A DNA stretch of 64,000 nucleotides from Pectinophora gossypiella (GCF_024362695.1 NC_065407.1:9114001-9178000), one strand, 5' to 3'; shown: positions 35,614 through 48,034, counted from the first letter of the stretch. The notes: generated by a model from the sequence alone, not told the origin. Made by a program: numbers and translations.

Positions 35614-36150
35614 GTAAAATGTGTGAATAAGTAAAAGAAAACAATAAACTTTAAAATATTCCTTTATGTGGTCGTTTAATTACCAGCACACCACTCAACC
35701 ATCACATCTAAGAACGCCACATAAAAATTGGTCCTTCGAGCGTATAAAAAAAGGTCCTTCGAGCATGAAACATCAAGATGAAAAATTAATATTATAGATC
35801 CTTCGAAGTACAATGTGATGTCTATCGTTGAGATCACATAAAACAAAGCCTGCATTTCGTCGGGATGAAGAAATTATCTTCACAACCTTTGAGCTATCTT
35901 CAGGGTTGAGTATTTGTCTGCGTGTTGACTTCGCGTTGAAGTAATCTTCAGCAATACCTTCGAGCTATCTTCATGGTATTTTAAACTACGTGTTGTCTCC
36001 GCGTTGAAGAAAATTATCTTCAAAAAACACCTCTGATCTATATCGAGGTATTTATATTTTAACTACCTAAATACGTGTTCTACGCGTCGAAGAAAATTAT
36101 CTTCAGAAAACCTCTGATCTATATCGAGGCATTTATAATTTAACTATGTT
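35614..36150 (+). mobile_element. LTR-retrotransposon remnant: LTR end, tRNA-Tyr primer site and leader
   Basis: A poly(A) signal at 35643-35648 precedes TGGTCCTTCGAGC (35729-35741), which matches the first 13 nt of the BEL element's tRNA-Tyr primer site. A second copy, GGTCCTTCGAGC, is at 35753-35764. The leader that follows has four repeated units with hairpins. No gag or pol frame follows, so the element is truncated or non-autonomous (LARD-like). LTR start not resolved. Confidence 0.6.
35866..36129 (+). other. Alternating hairpin array in the second LTR-element leader
   Basis: Four units 67-84 bp apart each hold hairpin a and hairpin b. Hairpin a: TGAAGA/TCTTCA at 35866-35882, TGAAG/CTTCA at 35937-35950, TTGAAGA/TCTTCAA at 36004-36023 (TTGAAGA spans 36004-36010), GAAGA/TCTTC at 36089-36104. 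Hairpin b: CAACC/GGTTG at 35883-35908, AATACC/GGTATT at 35953-35980, ACCTC/GAGGT at 36029-36049, CCTC/GAGG at 36111-36129. The b loops share GA(G/T)CTAT. The b stems differ in sequence yet still pair. Confidence 0.6.
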
Positions 36151-36547
36151 TAGAAGACAAATAACATAGAAAACAGTAACCCGCAATATCGTCGGAGTTT
36201 ACAAAAACCATCGTGTCATCGTCGCCGTGAAGACATTCGTGTAATTACGAAACAATAAGAAATAAGAAGTTAGTCCTATTTACAATTATTTACAAGCTAT
36301 TTACATATTTACACATTTTTATATACATATAGAAAAGTGAAGATAAAGAAAAATAGAAAACGGATTGGTTTCCTATAATAAATAATTCGTCGTAAGAAGA
36401 AATTAATAATAAGAAAACTAAAATCATCATAAGAAGAAATTCATCGTTCGTTTCGTCATAGAAAATTTACTTCGTGTCGTCAGTGGTTCGTAATAATATT
36501 TTATTCAACATTTTAGTTACATATATTGGTCCTTTAGGTTTAAGGGT

Positions 36548-36644
36548 GGTATTAATAAGCTAATCTCAGCTGAGACCACTGTGTGTTTAGATAAGAACAT
36601 GATCTTGAGGGCAGTCCGGAAACTGAGATTAGTTTATTAATACC
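36548..36644. mobile_element. Foldback MITE, 97 bp
   Basis: Left arm GGTATTAATAAGCTAATCTC, right arm ending with its near complement (GAGATTAGTTTATTAATACC). Very short loop region; non-coding. Confidence 0.75.
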
Positions 36645-36774
36645 ATAAGTTTTTGGTCTATTTATTAACATATTGTTTTTTCTACACAACTTATTGCTAA
36701 AATCAGAAAATCACGGTTAGGTACTTAACGAATAAATATTCTTTTTATTATTGTGTTACATAACATAACATAAT

Positions 36775-36870
36775 ATAAGCAGCCTGTATACGTCCCACTG
36801 CTGGGCACAGGCCTCCCCTCAATCAACCGGAGGGAGTACGGAGCATACTCCACCACGCTTGTCCAATGCA
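36775..36870 (-). repeat. RTE/SINE 3' tail scrap
   Basis: GTCCCACTGCTGGGCACAGG and CATACTCCACCACGCT: the inverted tail also seen, in sense, at 61862-61952. Confidence 0.65.
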
Positions 36871-36879
36871 TTGTGTTAG

Positions 36880-37915
36880 TATAATTAAAAAAACTTTAAG
36901 AATGTTTCAATTGACAATAACAATAATAATAACAACAATATTATGTACTAGTAAGAATGCATGCATACATGTTTTGCAGAAATAGATATTTTATATTGAG
37001 TTTTTGTTACCAGAATGGTTTATTTATATTTAGTTAAAAATGAATATTAATTACATAATTTAGGTCACAAGAAATAAAGTTTGTGCATCTGCTGACATAA
37101 GTCTCGAGACGAAGTGAAAGAAAAGTTTCAGTATCGAGCTCTTAGCTGCAAGAGACCTAGTATAATCTGCAGAAGTGATATTTCCCGTCTAAAAATAAAC
37201 GAAATCAGTAAGAGTTCTTGTTCGGAAAGTTGGATCTGTATACTCAATAGAAAGTTCTGGAAAAAATAGCTACGGAGCGAATGTCGTGATACGTATTGAA
37301 ACTTGGCTCATTTCTCTAAAGATATTGTTTGACTTCCAAACTATCTGGCGAGGACTCAGCTCGTATACTTCATTGGAAATTTTGTAGCAAGAAACATTTG
37401 TATGTTGACGCAACGAAATCTAAATTACTTTTGGAACAAAAGACTGAACAGTGAAACAAAAGAGTTTTTGGAGGTCGAAACAAAAAGCAGAGTAAAGTTT
37501 CCGCAAAGTAAAAACTTCTCTGAACGTTTCCCGTTGATTGAAATAGTAGGGAATGAACGAATGACACTGTATAAACAGACCAGCAAACAATAATTTCTTT
37601 TACCTCCGACATGAATACACAAACGAAGGAAATAAATCAGCAAAACAAAGCTTCGACTAATGCGCTATTTTGTGACATACAGCTGTTGCGATTGACATAC
37701 ATTTATATCGAGAATGTAGGTATGTATGTTAATAATTATTTATAATTATGTAATGGGCGTCAAATCGCAGCCTACTGTCTGATTTGCAGTGACCAACTGT
37801 TACACACAACTAAGATAAATGAGAAGGGACCTTCAAAGACTGCGAAATGAACGAATTGGCGCTTCACTTTTACCGTCTATTCACGTGTATACTTAAACTT
37901 AGTACTTAATGACAA
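36880..37915. other. No gene recognised
   Basis: AT-rich. Opposite-strand frames at 37370-37643 overlap each other and show no domain. Confidence 0.45.
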
Positions 37916-37919
37916 TTGA

Positions 37920-38085
37920 GCAAACTGGAGAGTCCTTAGAAAAGGTTTAGTACGATCTACTATGAACCGTGCGTGTATGGAACAATTGATGAATGTGGAG
38001 GAAGCAAGAGGAGTGTGTCAGGATCGATGCAAATGGAATTCCATAGTCTCTGCTTACCCCGGTGGGAAAGCGTGACTTTATGTAT
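37920..38085 (+). pseudogene. LINE pol C-terminal tail
   Basis: Reads RACMEQLMNVEEARGVCQDR, then KWNSIVSAYPGGK, then a (TATG)n end. Typical C-terminus of the same LINE group as 11885-12260; only this end remains. Confidence 0.75.
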
Positions 38086-38099
38086 GTATGTAGTACTTA

Positions 38100-38974
38100 C
38101 AAGCGAGAGCTTCCTATCTTCTTAAGTAAATGAAACCTCTACTCCTGTATGTCTGCCGAAGCTTAACCTAACCTAACTTAACCTACATTTCCTATTGAGT
38201 TCTAAGTTGCCTGCCAAATTGGCTTCGTTTTGGCAGTGGCGTATAACTTTTCTAACTTAAATAAGCACTACGTAGTCGCTTCCCAGCTTCATTGAGTTTC
38301 GACAAAAAGGTAACTGTAAAATGTCTAAAATGCTCCCTACTTAAAATATACAATATAAACTTAGTATCAGCAGACAGGTGAGTTATATTCTGCTTACATT
38401 ATGTTCTATACGATTTTTCCACAGTATTCGTAAGAATACAAGTTTTGTAGTCTGAGCGTTCATATGTCTCCATATTCCTTGTTTACACATCCACCGCAAT
38501 GAAAGCAGCGTTACCAGCAAAACACGGAGTCTTCACTTCGCTTTTCCGTTTGGGACTCGGGTCCATTTCCTCAACATAACAACGAACGACGCGGAAGGCG
38601 CCCGTGGTTGTATGAATTTTCCTACGGCAAAGACTCCATCATAACTAGAACTCCCCTCTTGCCTACTCGCTAACAAATTTCAGTGTAAAATGGCCAAGTC
38701 TCACACATCTACGGATCAATTTATGTCGGACGTGTGGCTCAAGAAACGTACAAGTCTGTTATCGGTTCATTTGTTACTGTAATAAGTTGTGATCCCTCGA
38801 TGTTTGATAGGTTTCTCATTGCAGGAAATGTTGAGCGACTCGAGTTAGTAGGTATTTTATTTCAACCTTTAAGAAATATGTTTCATAACAACAAAAGGTA
38901 TATATTATGTATAGTTGATACAAAACATCGTGATGAAACCCACATTCCCGAGAAATGCATTTTCGGAGGTATGT
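38100..38974. other. No gene recognised
   Basis: Mixed AT-rich sequence with a slightly GC-richer patch at 38510-38670. An 80-codon plus frame (38734-38976) has no recognised domain. Confidence 0.4.
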
Positions 38975-39110
38975 GACCTAACCTGTATTGGGCTGGTTTT
39001 CCCTTCGCGGGTAGGTACTGACCTTCCTACCACAGACAGTCGCTTCCGTAAATAACCGGACCTGTCAAATTGTCAGGGTTGGTAAGCGGACCCTGTAGAA
39101 ACGGGATAAT
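38975..39110 (+). repeat. SINE family C 3' fragment
   Basis: Contains GGCTGGTTTTCCCTTCGCGG and GACAGTCGCTTCCGTAAATA, then GGTAAGCGGACCCTGT. Reverse-complement partner of the 3' parts at 9765 and 63831. Confidence 0.65.
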
Positions 39111-39908
39111 GCTAGGGGGATGACTAAACCCAAAATCAGATACATATTTCGTTTCGATAACAATGAGAAACATTTGTATTAATAAGAATAAAATAAAAGT
39201 AGGTACTTGTACAAAAACACAAATAGTTCCAAATATAGACGAAAATAGAAAAATAAGGCCAAATAGGTACATAACATAATAATGAAATCTGTTTCTCGTA
39301 TCCCCAAAATAATCTTTCTTTTTGAGAAACAAAAACTTTTGTCAGATGGACAAACAAATTAACCTTCATTTAGCGTGTAAGGATAACTCGTAGATAGAAT
39401 ATCAGCAGCGATTTGTAGTAAAAGTTGGTCTAGCAAACAATTAGACGAGTGAGTTAGAGTTAGGCTGGGGGCACACGGGTCTGTTTGCTCTAAGTCGTTT
39501 GTTGACTATAAACATTCCTCGCCGGATATTAGCGCCCGTCCGGATGTACGGAACACTCTGCCGATTCAAACTCTATTGGACGCCGTGGAATCGAATCGTA
39601 CGGCAAATACGGGCTACAGTTGTTTCATTTACCCTCCCACGAGGCGTGTGGATAACGGAAGTCTCGGCCCACATTCTAATGTAGTTTTAGTGGGATAATT
39701 TGAAATTTAGCCTGTTTTAATGTAAGTACCTACTTACTACAGTGTTTTACATTCAGTTTCGAAGTCCGATGTTTATTGTTTTAAAGACTTCATTTTGGCT
39801 ATTGTTTTGGAACCTTTGTTAACAGTAACAAACACAGTTCACTTTATTAATGAATAGCCTGTTGTTCAATACTCATAAAATAAAATCAAAGTAAATAATT
39901 GTCAAATA

Positions 39909-40128
39909 TAGGGTGTTAGTGACATCGTAACGAATACTGAGACTGATGATTCAGACCATGATTCTGAGCTAATATCAAGTCAAACTTTCCGTCGCAAAAT
40001 TCATGATATTTTTGTATTATTTTACATTACTTATCTTCAATTCTATATTTTTACGAAAAATCCACTTGATATTAACTCAGAATAATAAGTTGAATCCCAT
40101 TATTCTGAGTACAGAATACACCCCGTAC
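39909..40128. mobile_element. Foldback MITE M, copy 5
   Basis: Complete left arm (GGGTGTTAGTGACATCGTAA, ATGATTCAGACCATGATTCT). The right arm is complementary at CCACTTGATATTAACTCAG. Outer right end decayed to ACACCCCGT, as in copy 1. Confidence 0.8.
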
Positions 40129-40148
40129 AAGTACGTACATACATGTGC

Positions 40149-40370
40149 GTATGGGTGTTAGTGACACCGTAACAAATACTGAGGGGCATGAGTCAGACCA
40201 TGATTCTGAGTTGATATCAAATGAAAGTTGCTGTCGGAAAATTCATGATGCATTTTGTGTTTTTTTTTTATTATTATTTCCAGTTCTATAATTCCACTTG
40301 ATAACTACTCAGAATCATGGTCTGAATGATCCCTCGAAGTTTTGGTTACGATGTCACTAACACCCTGTAT
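40149..40370. mobile_element. Foldback MITE M, copy 6
   Basis: Follows copy 5 by about 20 bp. Both termini intact: GGGTGTTAGTGACACCGTAA and CGATGTCACTAACACCCTGT. The copy 5/6 pair repeats the layout of copies 1/2. Confidence 0.85.
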
Positions 40371-40599
40371 ACAAAGAAGCGAGAGAAATGGAATCCTAAA
40401 AAGTACAATGTGTTGGTTCTTTTGTTTGAACGAATTCCATTGAAACTCAGATATCAATTGTTCATTTATTTTTCAAGCTCATTACAGCTTTTGTATCACT
40501 TAACTTTTTAGGGAAACTCTCGCTTGACGTAACTTTAGAGATAAATTTCTTCTGTTCCACCCCAATAAGTACTTAGTTACAATCATTCATTTTAGGAGG

Positions 40600-40645
40600 G
40601 GTCGGCGAAACTTCAAATACATCTGAAGGAGCAATTATTAGGCGT
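40600..40645 (+). repeat. Short direct repeat, partner at 41752-41800
   Basis: AAACTTCAAATACATCTGAA then GGAGCAATTATTAGG recurs in diverged form at 41752-41800. Class unknown. Confidence 0.4.
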
Positions 40646-41329
40646 TACTCGTATTAAACCTGGAATAACCAGAATTAAACGTTTATAACCTAACTATAGA
40701 CCTCGTATAACAAATAGACAACCAATCTCTGTAAATAAAATGTCCGCGGCGCATGTTGTCACAAGCGACGGCGTGTAACGACACTGTACAACCGATATTG
40801 CATTTTATTTGAACAGCGATAACATCTTAATTTGAGGGAACGAACTTATACCCTTTCGAATGTACCCTTTTCAAAGGCAAATAAAGAGTATTTTTATTCT
40901 ATACTATCTACATAACTTTTTTAACTTAATTACCGATACGTATTTAGAACACGGTTGGGAAGCGTTTTTAGAAAAACATGCGAATGTGAGTCTAATTGTC
41001 ATAGAATGTCAGTGCCGCTAACTTAAGCTGGTTAGGAGTAATAATGGTCCGTATCATCTACGTTTTTATGACGTGAATAATTGTGGATTTGCCTGTATTA
41101 TGTTCAGAAATCAGAATCAATTATTTAATGTAATTATCATGGATAAACTTGTTGAAGGTCAATGTAACATTTTTGAATTTACGTCATTTCGCAAGGTCAA
41201 GAAACTGCAACAGCAACACATCTTTTAAATCAATGAGGGTATAAGTACATTACAAGTTATTTAATAACTAGAAGAAAACATTCAATACCAGACATTTTTA
41301 TCATTTAGGTAATCATTAATCTTTAAAGG

Positions 41330-41620
41330 TTTTTTAAATAAAGTAAGCTTCACATGAGCTTTACATTTATTTTCTGACAGATTTAAAATATTATCTGGTA
41401 TTTTATTGTAAAAACGTATACATAACCCCAAAAAGATGAATTTAATTTACTTAATCTAGAATTTTGAATAACAATTTTTTTCTAGCTCACAGTTTCTCGG
41501 AAGGAGAGATACATTTTTACATACATACATAATGTTTTCATAAATATTATATTGAGTTGCGACCGTCATTATATTTATTTCTTTAAACAGCTCCTTTTGT
41601 ATATTTATACTATTGTTTAT
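41330..41620 (-). pseudogene. LINE pol C-terminus, frame-shifted
   Basis: The minus strand reads LGLCIRFYNKIPDNILNLSE, then KAHVKLTLFKK and INDYLNDKNVW toward lower coordinates. Upstream, ELFKEINIMTVATQY is in another frame. These are C-terminal blocks of a CR1/Jockey-like LINE. Same family as 6750-6915. Confidence 0.7.
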
Positions 41621-41639
41621 TATATTATTTTTCATTACT

Positions 41640-43028
41640 TAGGTAGGTTTTAAGATCTTTTTACCGTGTTGACTGTTGAAATGATATGGAAACAGTGATA
41701 TTTCATACCGGATCGCGTCCCTTTCGTTACATTAATCCATTTATAGGACGGAAAACTTCAAGCACACCTGAAGGAGCAATTATTGGCCATTATTAAAGGA
41801 ATAGTCGAAGGGGACTGGGAAGTTTTTGAATAGATTACGCCTGACCGCTAACTCCCTACGTAAATTGATCCGTGTATTTTATTCCTTAATCGGATTTCTA
41901 TTTCAATTTTGATTTCATAAAGGAGATTCAAAGCTACAGCTCGGTTTCAATTGAAATCAATACTGCGGCTAGACGGATTACTAGTTCGTAGGGAAATTTT
42001 CTCCGATTGTTTTTTAGTATTAAAAACCCTGTAATTTTTATGAAAAAGAATAAGTAATTTCTAAGTAATTTGTACGCGTATGTATGTCTATCTCTATAAT
42101 ATTATACATTGAATATCTCTCTCGTCACGTAAATCAGCTGGAAGAAATCTCTTTGTTTATAGATAAGCTTACCTGTACTGCCTGTTTACTTTGTATGTTC
42201 CTTGTATCTGTTTTATTGTTGTCAAATAAATAAATAAATAAAAGAAGTTTCTTTTTGTTTTCTATAATTCTAACTACATAAAATATAATAAGGCCAAAAA
42301 ACCGATATTTTTTTTTCGCGTCACGAAGTAGGGCACTTAAAAAATTGCTGGTTTATTGATAATAAAAAAATGCCTTAAACTGGCTGACAAAAATCAAGAT
42401 TATAGGTAACAAGCTCTTTTTTGTCTAATTGGTCCTAACTAATTAGCAATTAGATAATATTTATCAGCGAAGTAGACGGAAAGTTTTAAAATATTTTTTT
42501 ATTAATTGAATTTTTTATTAAAGTACCTCTTCTCGTGATTTGATTGACTTACATAAAAGGATACTTATTTTTTCATCAGATTTTCAATATAACTCCTATT
42601 TTTATGAAACAGTGTGAGTGTATAAAATGGAAGCTTCGTCCAATTAAATCGGAGTGGATTGAAGTCAAGTATTAGGCAAATGTCCGACTGCTAGCAAGCA
42701 GCGACTCCGATTGAGGGTTAAATAGCAAATAGATGAGTTAAGAGTTGACGAGAAAATAATTGGTTGAGTTAATCGTCGAGCGGAGATGTATGGAACCTTT
42801 ACATGCCACTAATTGGCTTTGATCTGACTCACCCCATTCACCGTTTTGGATTTGAATATTGAACATAAATACCATCACGATGTCTGAATGTGGTTTATAG
42901 AAGAAACAACTCATTTGTCAAGTGTTTATGTCTGATTTAGCTGAACGATGGTCGTTACCATAGATCGGAATCATTGTAGCAAACATTATCAAAGCTGGAT
43001 ATGCCCACAAAGTACGGAAATTAGCTAT
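41640..43028. other. Mostly unassigned; LINE 3' tail at 42185-42245
   Basis: 42185-42245 (TGTTTACTTTGTATGTTCCT, then CAAATAAATAAATAAATAAA) is a plus-strand LINE 3' end. The remainder is AT-rich with no recognised feature. Confidence 0.4.
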
Positions 43029-43029
43029 C

Positions 43030-43180
43030 GGACGGCCTTGTGGTCCAGTGACTGAGCTTTGGGCTCACAATCCAGAGCTCCCGGGTTCAAATTAGCGGCT
43101 CAAAAATAATCCTAAAACCAGGGTAGATGAAGTCAGTAATCCATCTTATAGCCCACACGATAGAAGAAAAGCTACCGGAA
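43030..43180 (+). repeat. SINE family B, copy 5 (internally deleted)
   Basis: The head GGCCTTGTGGTCCAGTGACT and B-box region CCGGGTTCAAAT are joined directly to the 3' end (CCCACACGATAGAAGAAA). About 170 bp of body is missing. Confidence 0.7.
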
Positions 43181-43189
43181 ATTTTCGTT

Positions 43190-44879
43190 ACTCCTCCTTA
43201 TTAAAGAAAATGCTTTACCGAGCCGCAAAAATATTTGTTGTTATATTGTCGTTCTACTATCTTGCTATGCTTAATTTTTCAAATGGACGGATTAAAAAAG
43301 TCTATAAGCACACTAATTTAATAAGCTTAACATGAACTGTGACAGTGTTATTAATTACACAAGGATTTTACTGTCCAAAATTTCAAGTTACTGAAAACGG
43401 GAATGTTATTTAGTCTTATCCTTGTTAACAATAACGAACAAAATTACCTCGTGATTCTGATTTACTGGTCATTATACGTCAATAGTTCGTTCCTAGTCTG
43501 CCGTTTCGACTTATAATTTGTCTAGCCAGTGTCACCACAAAACCGCAAAAACGCAAAAACGCCACTGGCCCCGCCTTGATTTCTCCACTCTCCTCGACTC
43601 TGTGTGCCTCCAGACAAATATAGAAGTCGAGGCAGACCCCGTAAAAGACGGTGTGTTGACTTCAACGCTTATCGGAAAGGTTGACCGAAGATTGCGCAGA
43701 GCCTATGATATAATATCGACAAGAAAGATTGTAATAATTAATTGCCTATGCGCCTCTCGCTGAATCGCTAATAGTACCTATAGCAGTTGCCTAAGTATAG
43801 AGAGCTCAGGCAAGCATGCTAGTGGCAATATCCTGTGCCGAATGATCTAATACGAGCAAGTACCCTTTGTGACGGTGGCTGACAGATTTGTGCAATAAAC
43901 GCCTCGATCTGCCAACAAACACTCCATTTCCATACCGGGATTACCATATTGCACACCTATGCGAGCAGAATGTATGCGTAAGGTGTCCATATAAAAGACG
44001 ACTTATGCCAGCTCCAGACGCCAATACTATGAGTTTAGGTATCTAACTTACAGTTTTTTCTCGAACGCAGGCATGATGAAATATTGTCATTATAGAGCGC
44101 ATAATTTGGGTGTATTATTAAAAGTGTCTCTGTTTTTTAGGGTTCTGAACCTCAAAGGAAATACGGATCCTTTATAGGATCACTTTGTTGTCCGTTTGTC
44201 CGGGTGTCTGCCAAATCAAGACCTCTCGGGAACACATGGAATTATCAAGTTTAGACTAACATCTAATAGATACTTATGTCTGTGGACCCCTAAAAAAAAC
44301 AATTCTATGTCTTCTATGTCAACGTAATCCAAAGATATAGAAAAATATCATATATTTCGTAGGGGAATCTTAACCTGTAGGGTACTTCCCAAATACCTAG
44401 AATCATGAAACCTGGAAATCATGAAAAAGGAAAAACTTACGATTACCTTAAAATGTAGTTGGTAAAGTAATCATGACCTATGACGATAAAATCACGATTT
44501 TTCCACAACCTGAACCTGTGACACAATAAAGCTATATACATATTTATTTAGATATTGTCCATTCGGTGGCGTTTCTGTTATGATTCATACAACAGCAATA
44601 GTGCATCAGGATACCTTTATCACTACTTACTAAGAGACATGCAAAAAGTCACCCATTTACGCGCGTTTTCAAGCAACTTGTGGTTTATTAATAAAAGGTT
44701 TTAAATCTTTGTCTTGGTTTGATTTACCAGCACTTGGTCAAGGATCAGAGTTAAAATAAATTACGCTATGAGAGTGCTCTTTCGACGAGTGATAGCTAGA
44801 ACGTCGCTTTAATATATTCTAACAGCCTTTTCCATTCTTTTTCAACGTCACACGTCTAACACAGTCTACTATAATTTTT
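43190..44879. other. No secure gene
   Basis: A plus frame at 43518-43763 (81 codons, with HWPRLDFSTLLD) sits in a slightly GC-richer patch and could be a LINE linker remnant, but this is not secure. The rest is AT-rich without recognised features. Confidence 0.35.
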
Positions 44880-45120
44880 CAAATCAGAAGAAATCAAATA
44901 TGCTTTATTGCACACAAACAAAATAGATAAACATTTAGCGACTGTACAAATACAATACCACGGAACCCTTAAAAATATTAAAGTATTTTTTTTTCTTTAT
45001 ATCCTTAATCTAAATACATGGTTTGAATGATGCCGTTAAACCACAGAGGTTTGTCTCGGCACCCATTCGTCGCATTAAAACAGAAAAATAAAAAATAAAA
45101 TAAAAATAATAATATAAAAA
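44880..45120 (-). repeat. LINE 3' untranslated end
   Basis: The minus-strand end reads GTGTGCAATAAAGCATATTT then GATTTCTTC. The body contains CCGTTAAACCACAGAGGTTT. Same 3' design as 45336-45420 and 16440-16640. Confidence 0.55.
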
Positions 45121-45335
45121 AAGGCAATAATATATAATATTATTTGCATGAGTCATGTTAACACTTTCAGGGAGACAGACCACGTCATTGACCTTTCATT
45201 GATAATGGTATTCGAGATGTCGCCTTAAGACGAAAACTGAACAGAAGTTGGAAGTGAAGTGAACTGAGAACTTCGGTAGCGCAATAATGATAACAGGGAA
45301 GGTGAAGTCGGTGATCAGTCTTTCTTTTTTATCAA

Positions 45336-45420
45336 ATCAAATCAAATCAAATATACTTTATTGCACACAACATACAAAACAGATTCACACAGATGAAGAT
45401 AGATAGATATTTTATCGTAA
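45336..45420 (-). repeat. LINE 3' end with (ATTTG)n tail
   Basis: ATCAAATCAAATCAAAT precedes ATACTTTATTGCACAC on the plus strand, so in the minus sense it is an AATAAA signal followed by a pentamer microsatellite tail. Confidence 0.6.
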
Positions 45421-45463
45421 TGTATTACGAGTATTTCCAATTATTTATTTATACCATAACACC

Positions 45464-45751
45464 ATAAACAGCGGCCTTCGTGGTCCAGTGGTTGAGCGTT
45501 TTGCTCACGACCCGAAGGTCCCGGGTTCGAATCTCGGTAAGGCAAATCACAAAAATCTCTTTGTGATCCCTAATTTGGTTAGGACATTGCAGGCTGATCA
45601 CCTAATTGTCAAGAAGTAAGATGATCTGTGCTTCGGAAGGCACGGTAAGCGATTGGTTCCGGTTACTACTAACTGATGCAAATACATAGTCGTTACTTGA
45701 GTAACGTCATGGACCTCTCAACCCACACGATAAGAAGAAGAACAATAAACA
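45464..45751 (+). mobile_element. SINE family B, copy 6
   Basis: Plus strand, body 45471-45744. Head GCGGCCTTCGTGGTCCAGTG, B box CCGGGTTCGAATCTCGG, 3' end CCCACACGATAAGAAGAAG. ATAAACA at 45464-45470 and 45745-45751 is a short target duplication. Confidence 0.85.
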
Positions 45752-45786
45752 AGACATACAATAAAGAATCGCGTCGTAGGGCTAAA

Positions 45787-45808
45787 ACACACACACACAC
45801 ACACACAC
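45787..45808. repeat. (AC)11 microsatellite
   Basis: Uninterrupted AC dinucleotide run of about 22 bp. Confidence 0.95.
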
Positions 45809-45839
45809 CTATAGCTGTAATTTTAAAGAGCCTATTTTT

Positions 45840-46110
45840 ATAACAATGCCTTGCCATGTACTAGGAAAATAGGGAGGAAGAGAGCCTGGTGATCCGTAAC
45901 ACAGACATTCCGTCTAGTATGGACACCAGTCTCTCTGACAATAGAAACATGTTCACTGTGAGTAATACTATGTTAAGTTTTACTGCATTTGTGAGTGAGA
46001 AATAAACTTATTTTTATTTATTTATTAAAAAAAATATAAACTAAAATAAAATTAAACAAAACTAAAACAATTAAATAAAACTAAAAATGAAATAAATTGT
46101 GAAGAAAAAC
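45840..46110 (+). repeat. LINE-like 3' end and A-rich low complexity
   Basis: GAGAAATAAACTTATTTTTA near 46000 looks like a LINE poly(A) end, followed by a long A-rich, AAACTAAAA-type stretch. Confidence 0.4.
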
Positions 46111-46372
46111 AAAAGTGATCTTTAAAAGACACTGTCAGTATCCATTGCACATGTACAAATTTACTCGTATAGCTCCCTTCGTATGTCTTGCTTATTATGG
46201 GCTCCTACAGCGACTGCGAGGCTCCGGCACTGGTTGCGAATCCGGTGTAATTACAGACTCATTGTCTGCCTACAACTGTGTGTCTATCAAGTAAAGCCAA
46301 TGCTTGCAGTATGTACACACATAATACACACAATTACGTGTATGTATAATGAGAATAGCACGACTCAAAATT

Positions 46373-46574
46373 GTGTTAGTGACATCGTAACGAATACTCA
46401 GGCGGATGATTCAGACCATTATTCTGAGTTAATGTCAAGTGAAATCCGTCGCAAAATTCATGTCTTTTCTTTTTTAGTTTATTTTTAATTATTTTATTTT
46501 ATATTCTATACTTTTGCAATAGAAAATTCCACTTGATATTAACTCAGAATAATCAGTATATATTATATACCCTG
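46373..46574. mobile_element. Foldback MITE M, copy 7
   Basis: Left arm GTGTTAGTGACATCGTAACG and GGATGATTCAGACCATTATT; right arm ATTCCACTTGATATTAACTC. The right terminus is lost in an AT run. Confidence 0.75.
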
Positions 46575-46910
46575 CCTATGGGGCCATACGATATACTCGT
46601 AGTAGATTAAACATTGTTGAAACGACAAACTATTATCTTCCTTATAGGTACAATTTCCTGCACATTATGGTTTAGATTCAGCAGTGGGTGGTATCCGCTC
46701 TAATTACAGGTTCATTGTCCGACTACGTCTGTGTCTATCAGGCAAAACCATCGCTGCCTGTGCGTTGTGGCTTGATGCTTGTACCGAGCGACCGCGACGT
46801 ATGGCGGTATGACTAGATGGGATTTTAAATCAAGTGAGGAGATAAAAATTGGAAAGAAAACATCGCTGGGGAAGAGTGGACGTAAGTATAAACTATTTTC
46901 CTACCTATCC

Positions 46911-48001
46911 TTATTATATACTTTATTGCACTTAACAACTAGTTACATCACAAACAAGAAATGGACGTTTACAAGGGTGGACTTATCTCTAAGAGAGATC
47001 TCTTCCAGCCAACCCAGAGGTAGTATTAGAGTAACTGCGGAAGAATAAAAAGAGGTGCAATATATTAAATACATTATAATAATTATATCTACATATAAAA
47101 CCGTTTAAAAATATATATATACACAAACATATGCCTAAGCCTCTATAAATATATACACATATAAAATATACTATACCTACATACATACCTATTATATATA
47201 TAACAATATACTTAGACTACGAATACTCTATGGATAAAAAGTGCTCTTTGACTCTCTTCTTAAAAATTAGGTAAGAGGAACTCTCCTGAACTACCCTCGG
47301 CAGCCTATTCCAGAGCATGGCTGCACGGACGGAAAATGAGTGAAAGCCAAAATTGGTATTGGTCCTAGGTATCTCCAGCATCTTAGTAATACATGGACGC
47401 CTAGAACGTGAGGGAGGGGGCAGGAGGTGGAAGCGGGACCGTAGATAGGAAGGGGTACCAGGATCATAGAGAATTTTGTAAAGGAAGGAAAGGATGTGCA
47501 CATCACGGCGAAGTCGGATAGGGAGCCATTTTAACGACGCACGAAACTCAGAAATATGGTCATACTTGCGTAAGCCGAAGATGAAACGTATCGCCAAATT
47601 TTGAAGACGCTCGAGTTTGTTAAGCAGCTCCTCGGTTACATCCAAGTAACAGACGTCCGCGTAGTCGAGAATCGGGAGCAGGAGAGATTGCGCCAGCATA
47701 ATCTTGGTGTGAAAAGGGAGGAAGAATTGGAGACGCTTGAGAGAGTGAAACGTGAAGTGCATACGCTTGCTCAGCTCATTAATATGAGAAGACCAAGACA
47801 TATGACAATCCATTATAAGCCCCAAATTTTTCGCCTTCTCAGAATAGGCAATAGGGATCCCGTCGTAGACAAGCGGAGGAAAAGACTTCCAGTCAAGCAT
47901 ACTTCTGAGTCTACTGCTACCCACGATCAACGCCTGTGATTTAGCGGGATTGACAAGGAGACCAAAAGTAGTTGCCCACGATTTAATGGCTTTCAAGGAT
48001 A
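46911..48001 (-). pseudogene. 5'-truncated LINE, RT C-terminal 259 residues open
   Basis: The minus-strand frame 47217-47996 is open for 259 residues. It starts inside the reverse transcriptase after the catalytic box: NPAKSQALIVG, then KNLGLIMD (the KDLGI-like block), the thumb region with LLPILDYADV, LERLQNLAIRFIFG and a C-terminal FKKRVKEHFLS. No FADD box or endonuclease is present, and in-frame stops precede it, so this is a 5'-truncated insertion. The 3' UTR extends to about 46911, ending with GTGCAATAAAGTATATAAT on the minus strand. The long open frame suggests a fairly recent copy of a CR1/Jockey-like family. Confidence 0.85.
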
Positions 48002-48034
48002 CAGGTGTGATGGTATGTTATATGTCTAATCTAA

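Noticed and set aside
35866..36129. CRISPR-like array
   Set aside because: Units are diverged, of unequal spacing and without distinct spacers; eukaryotic LTR-element leader context.
43518..43763. 81-codon plus frame possibly from a LINE linker
   Set aside because: HWPRLDFSTLLD-like text is suggestive only; no catalytic motif nearby.
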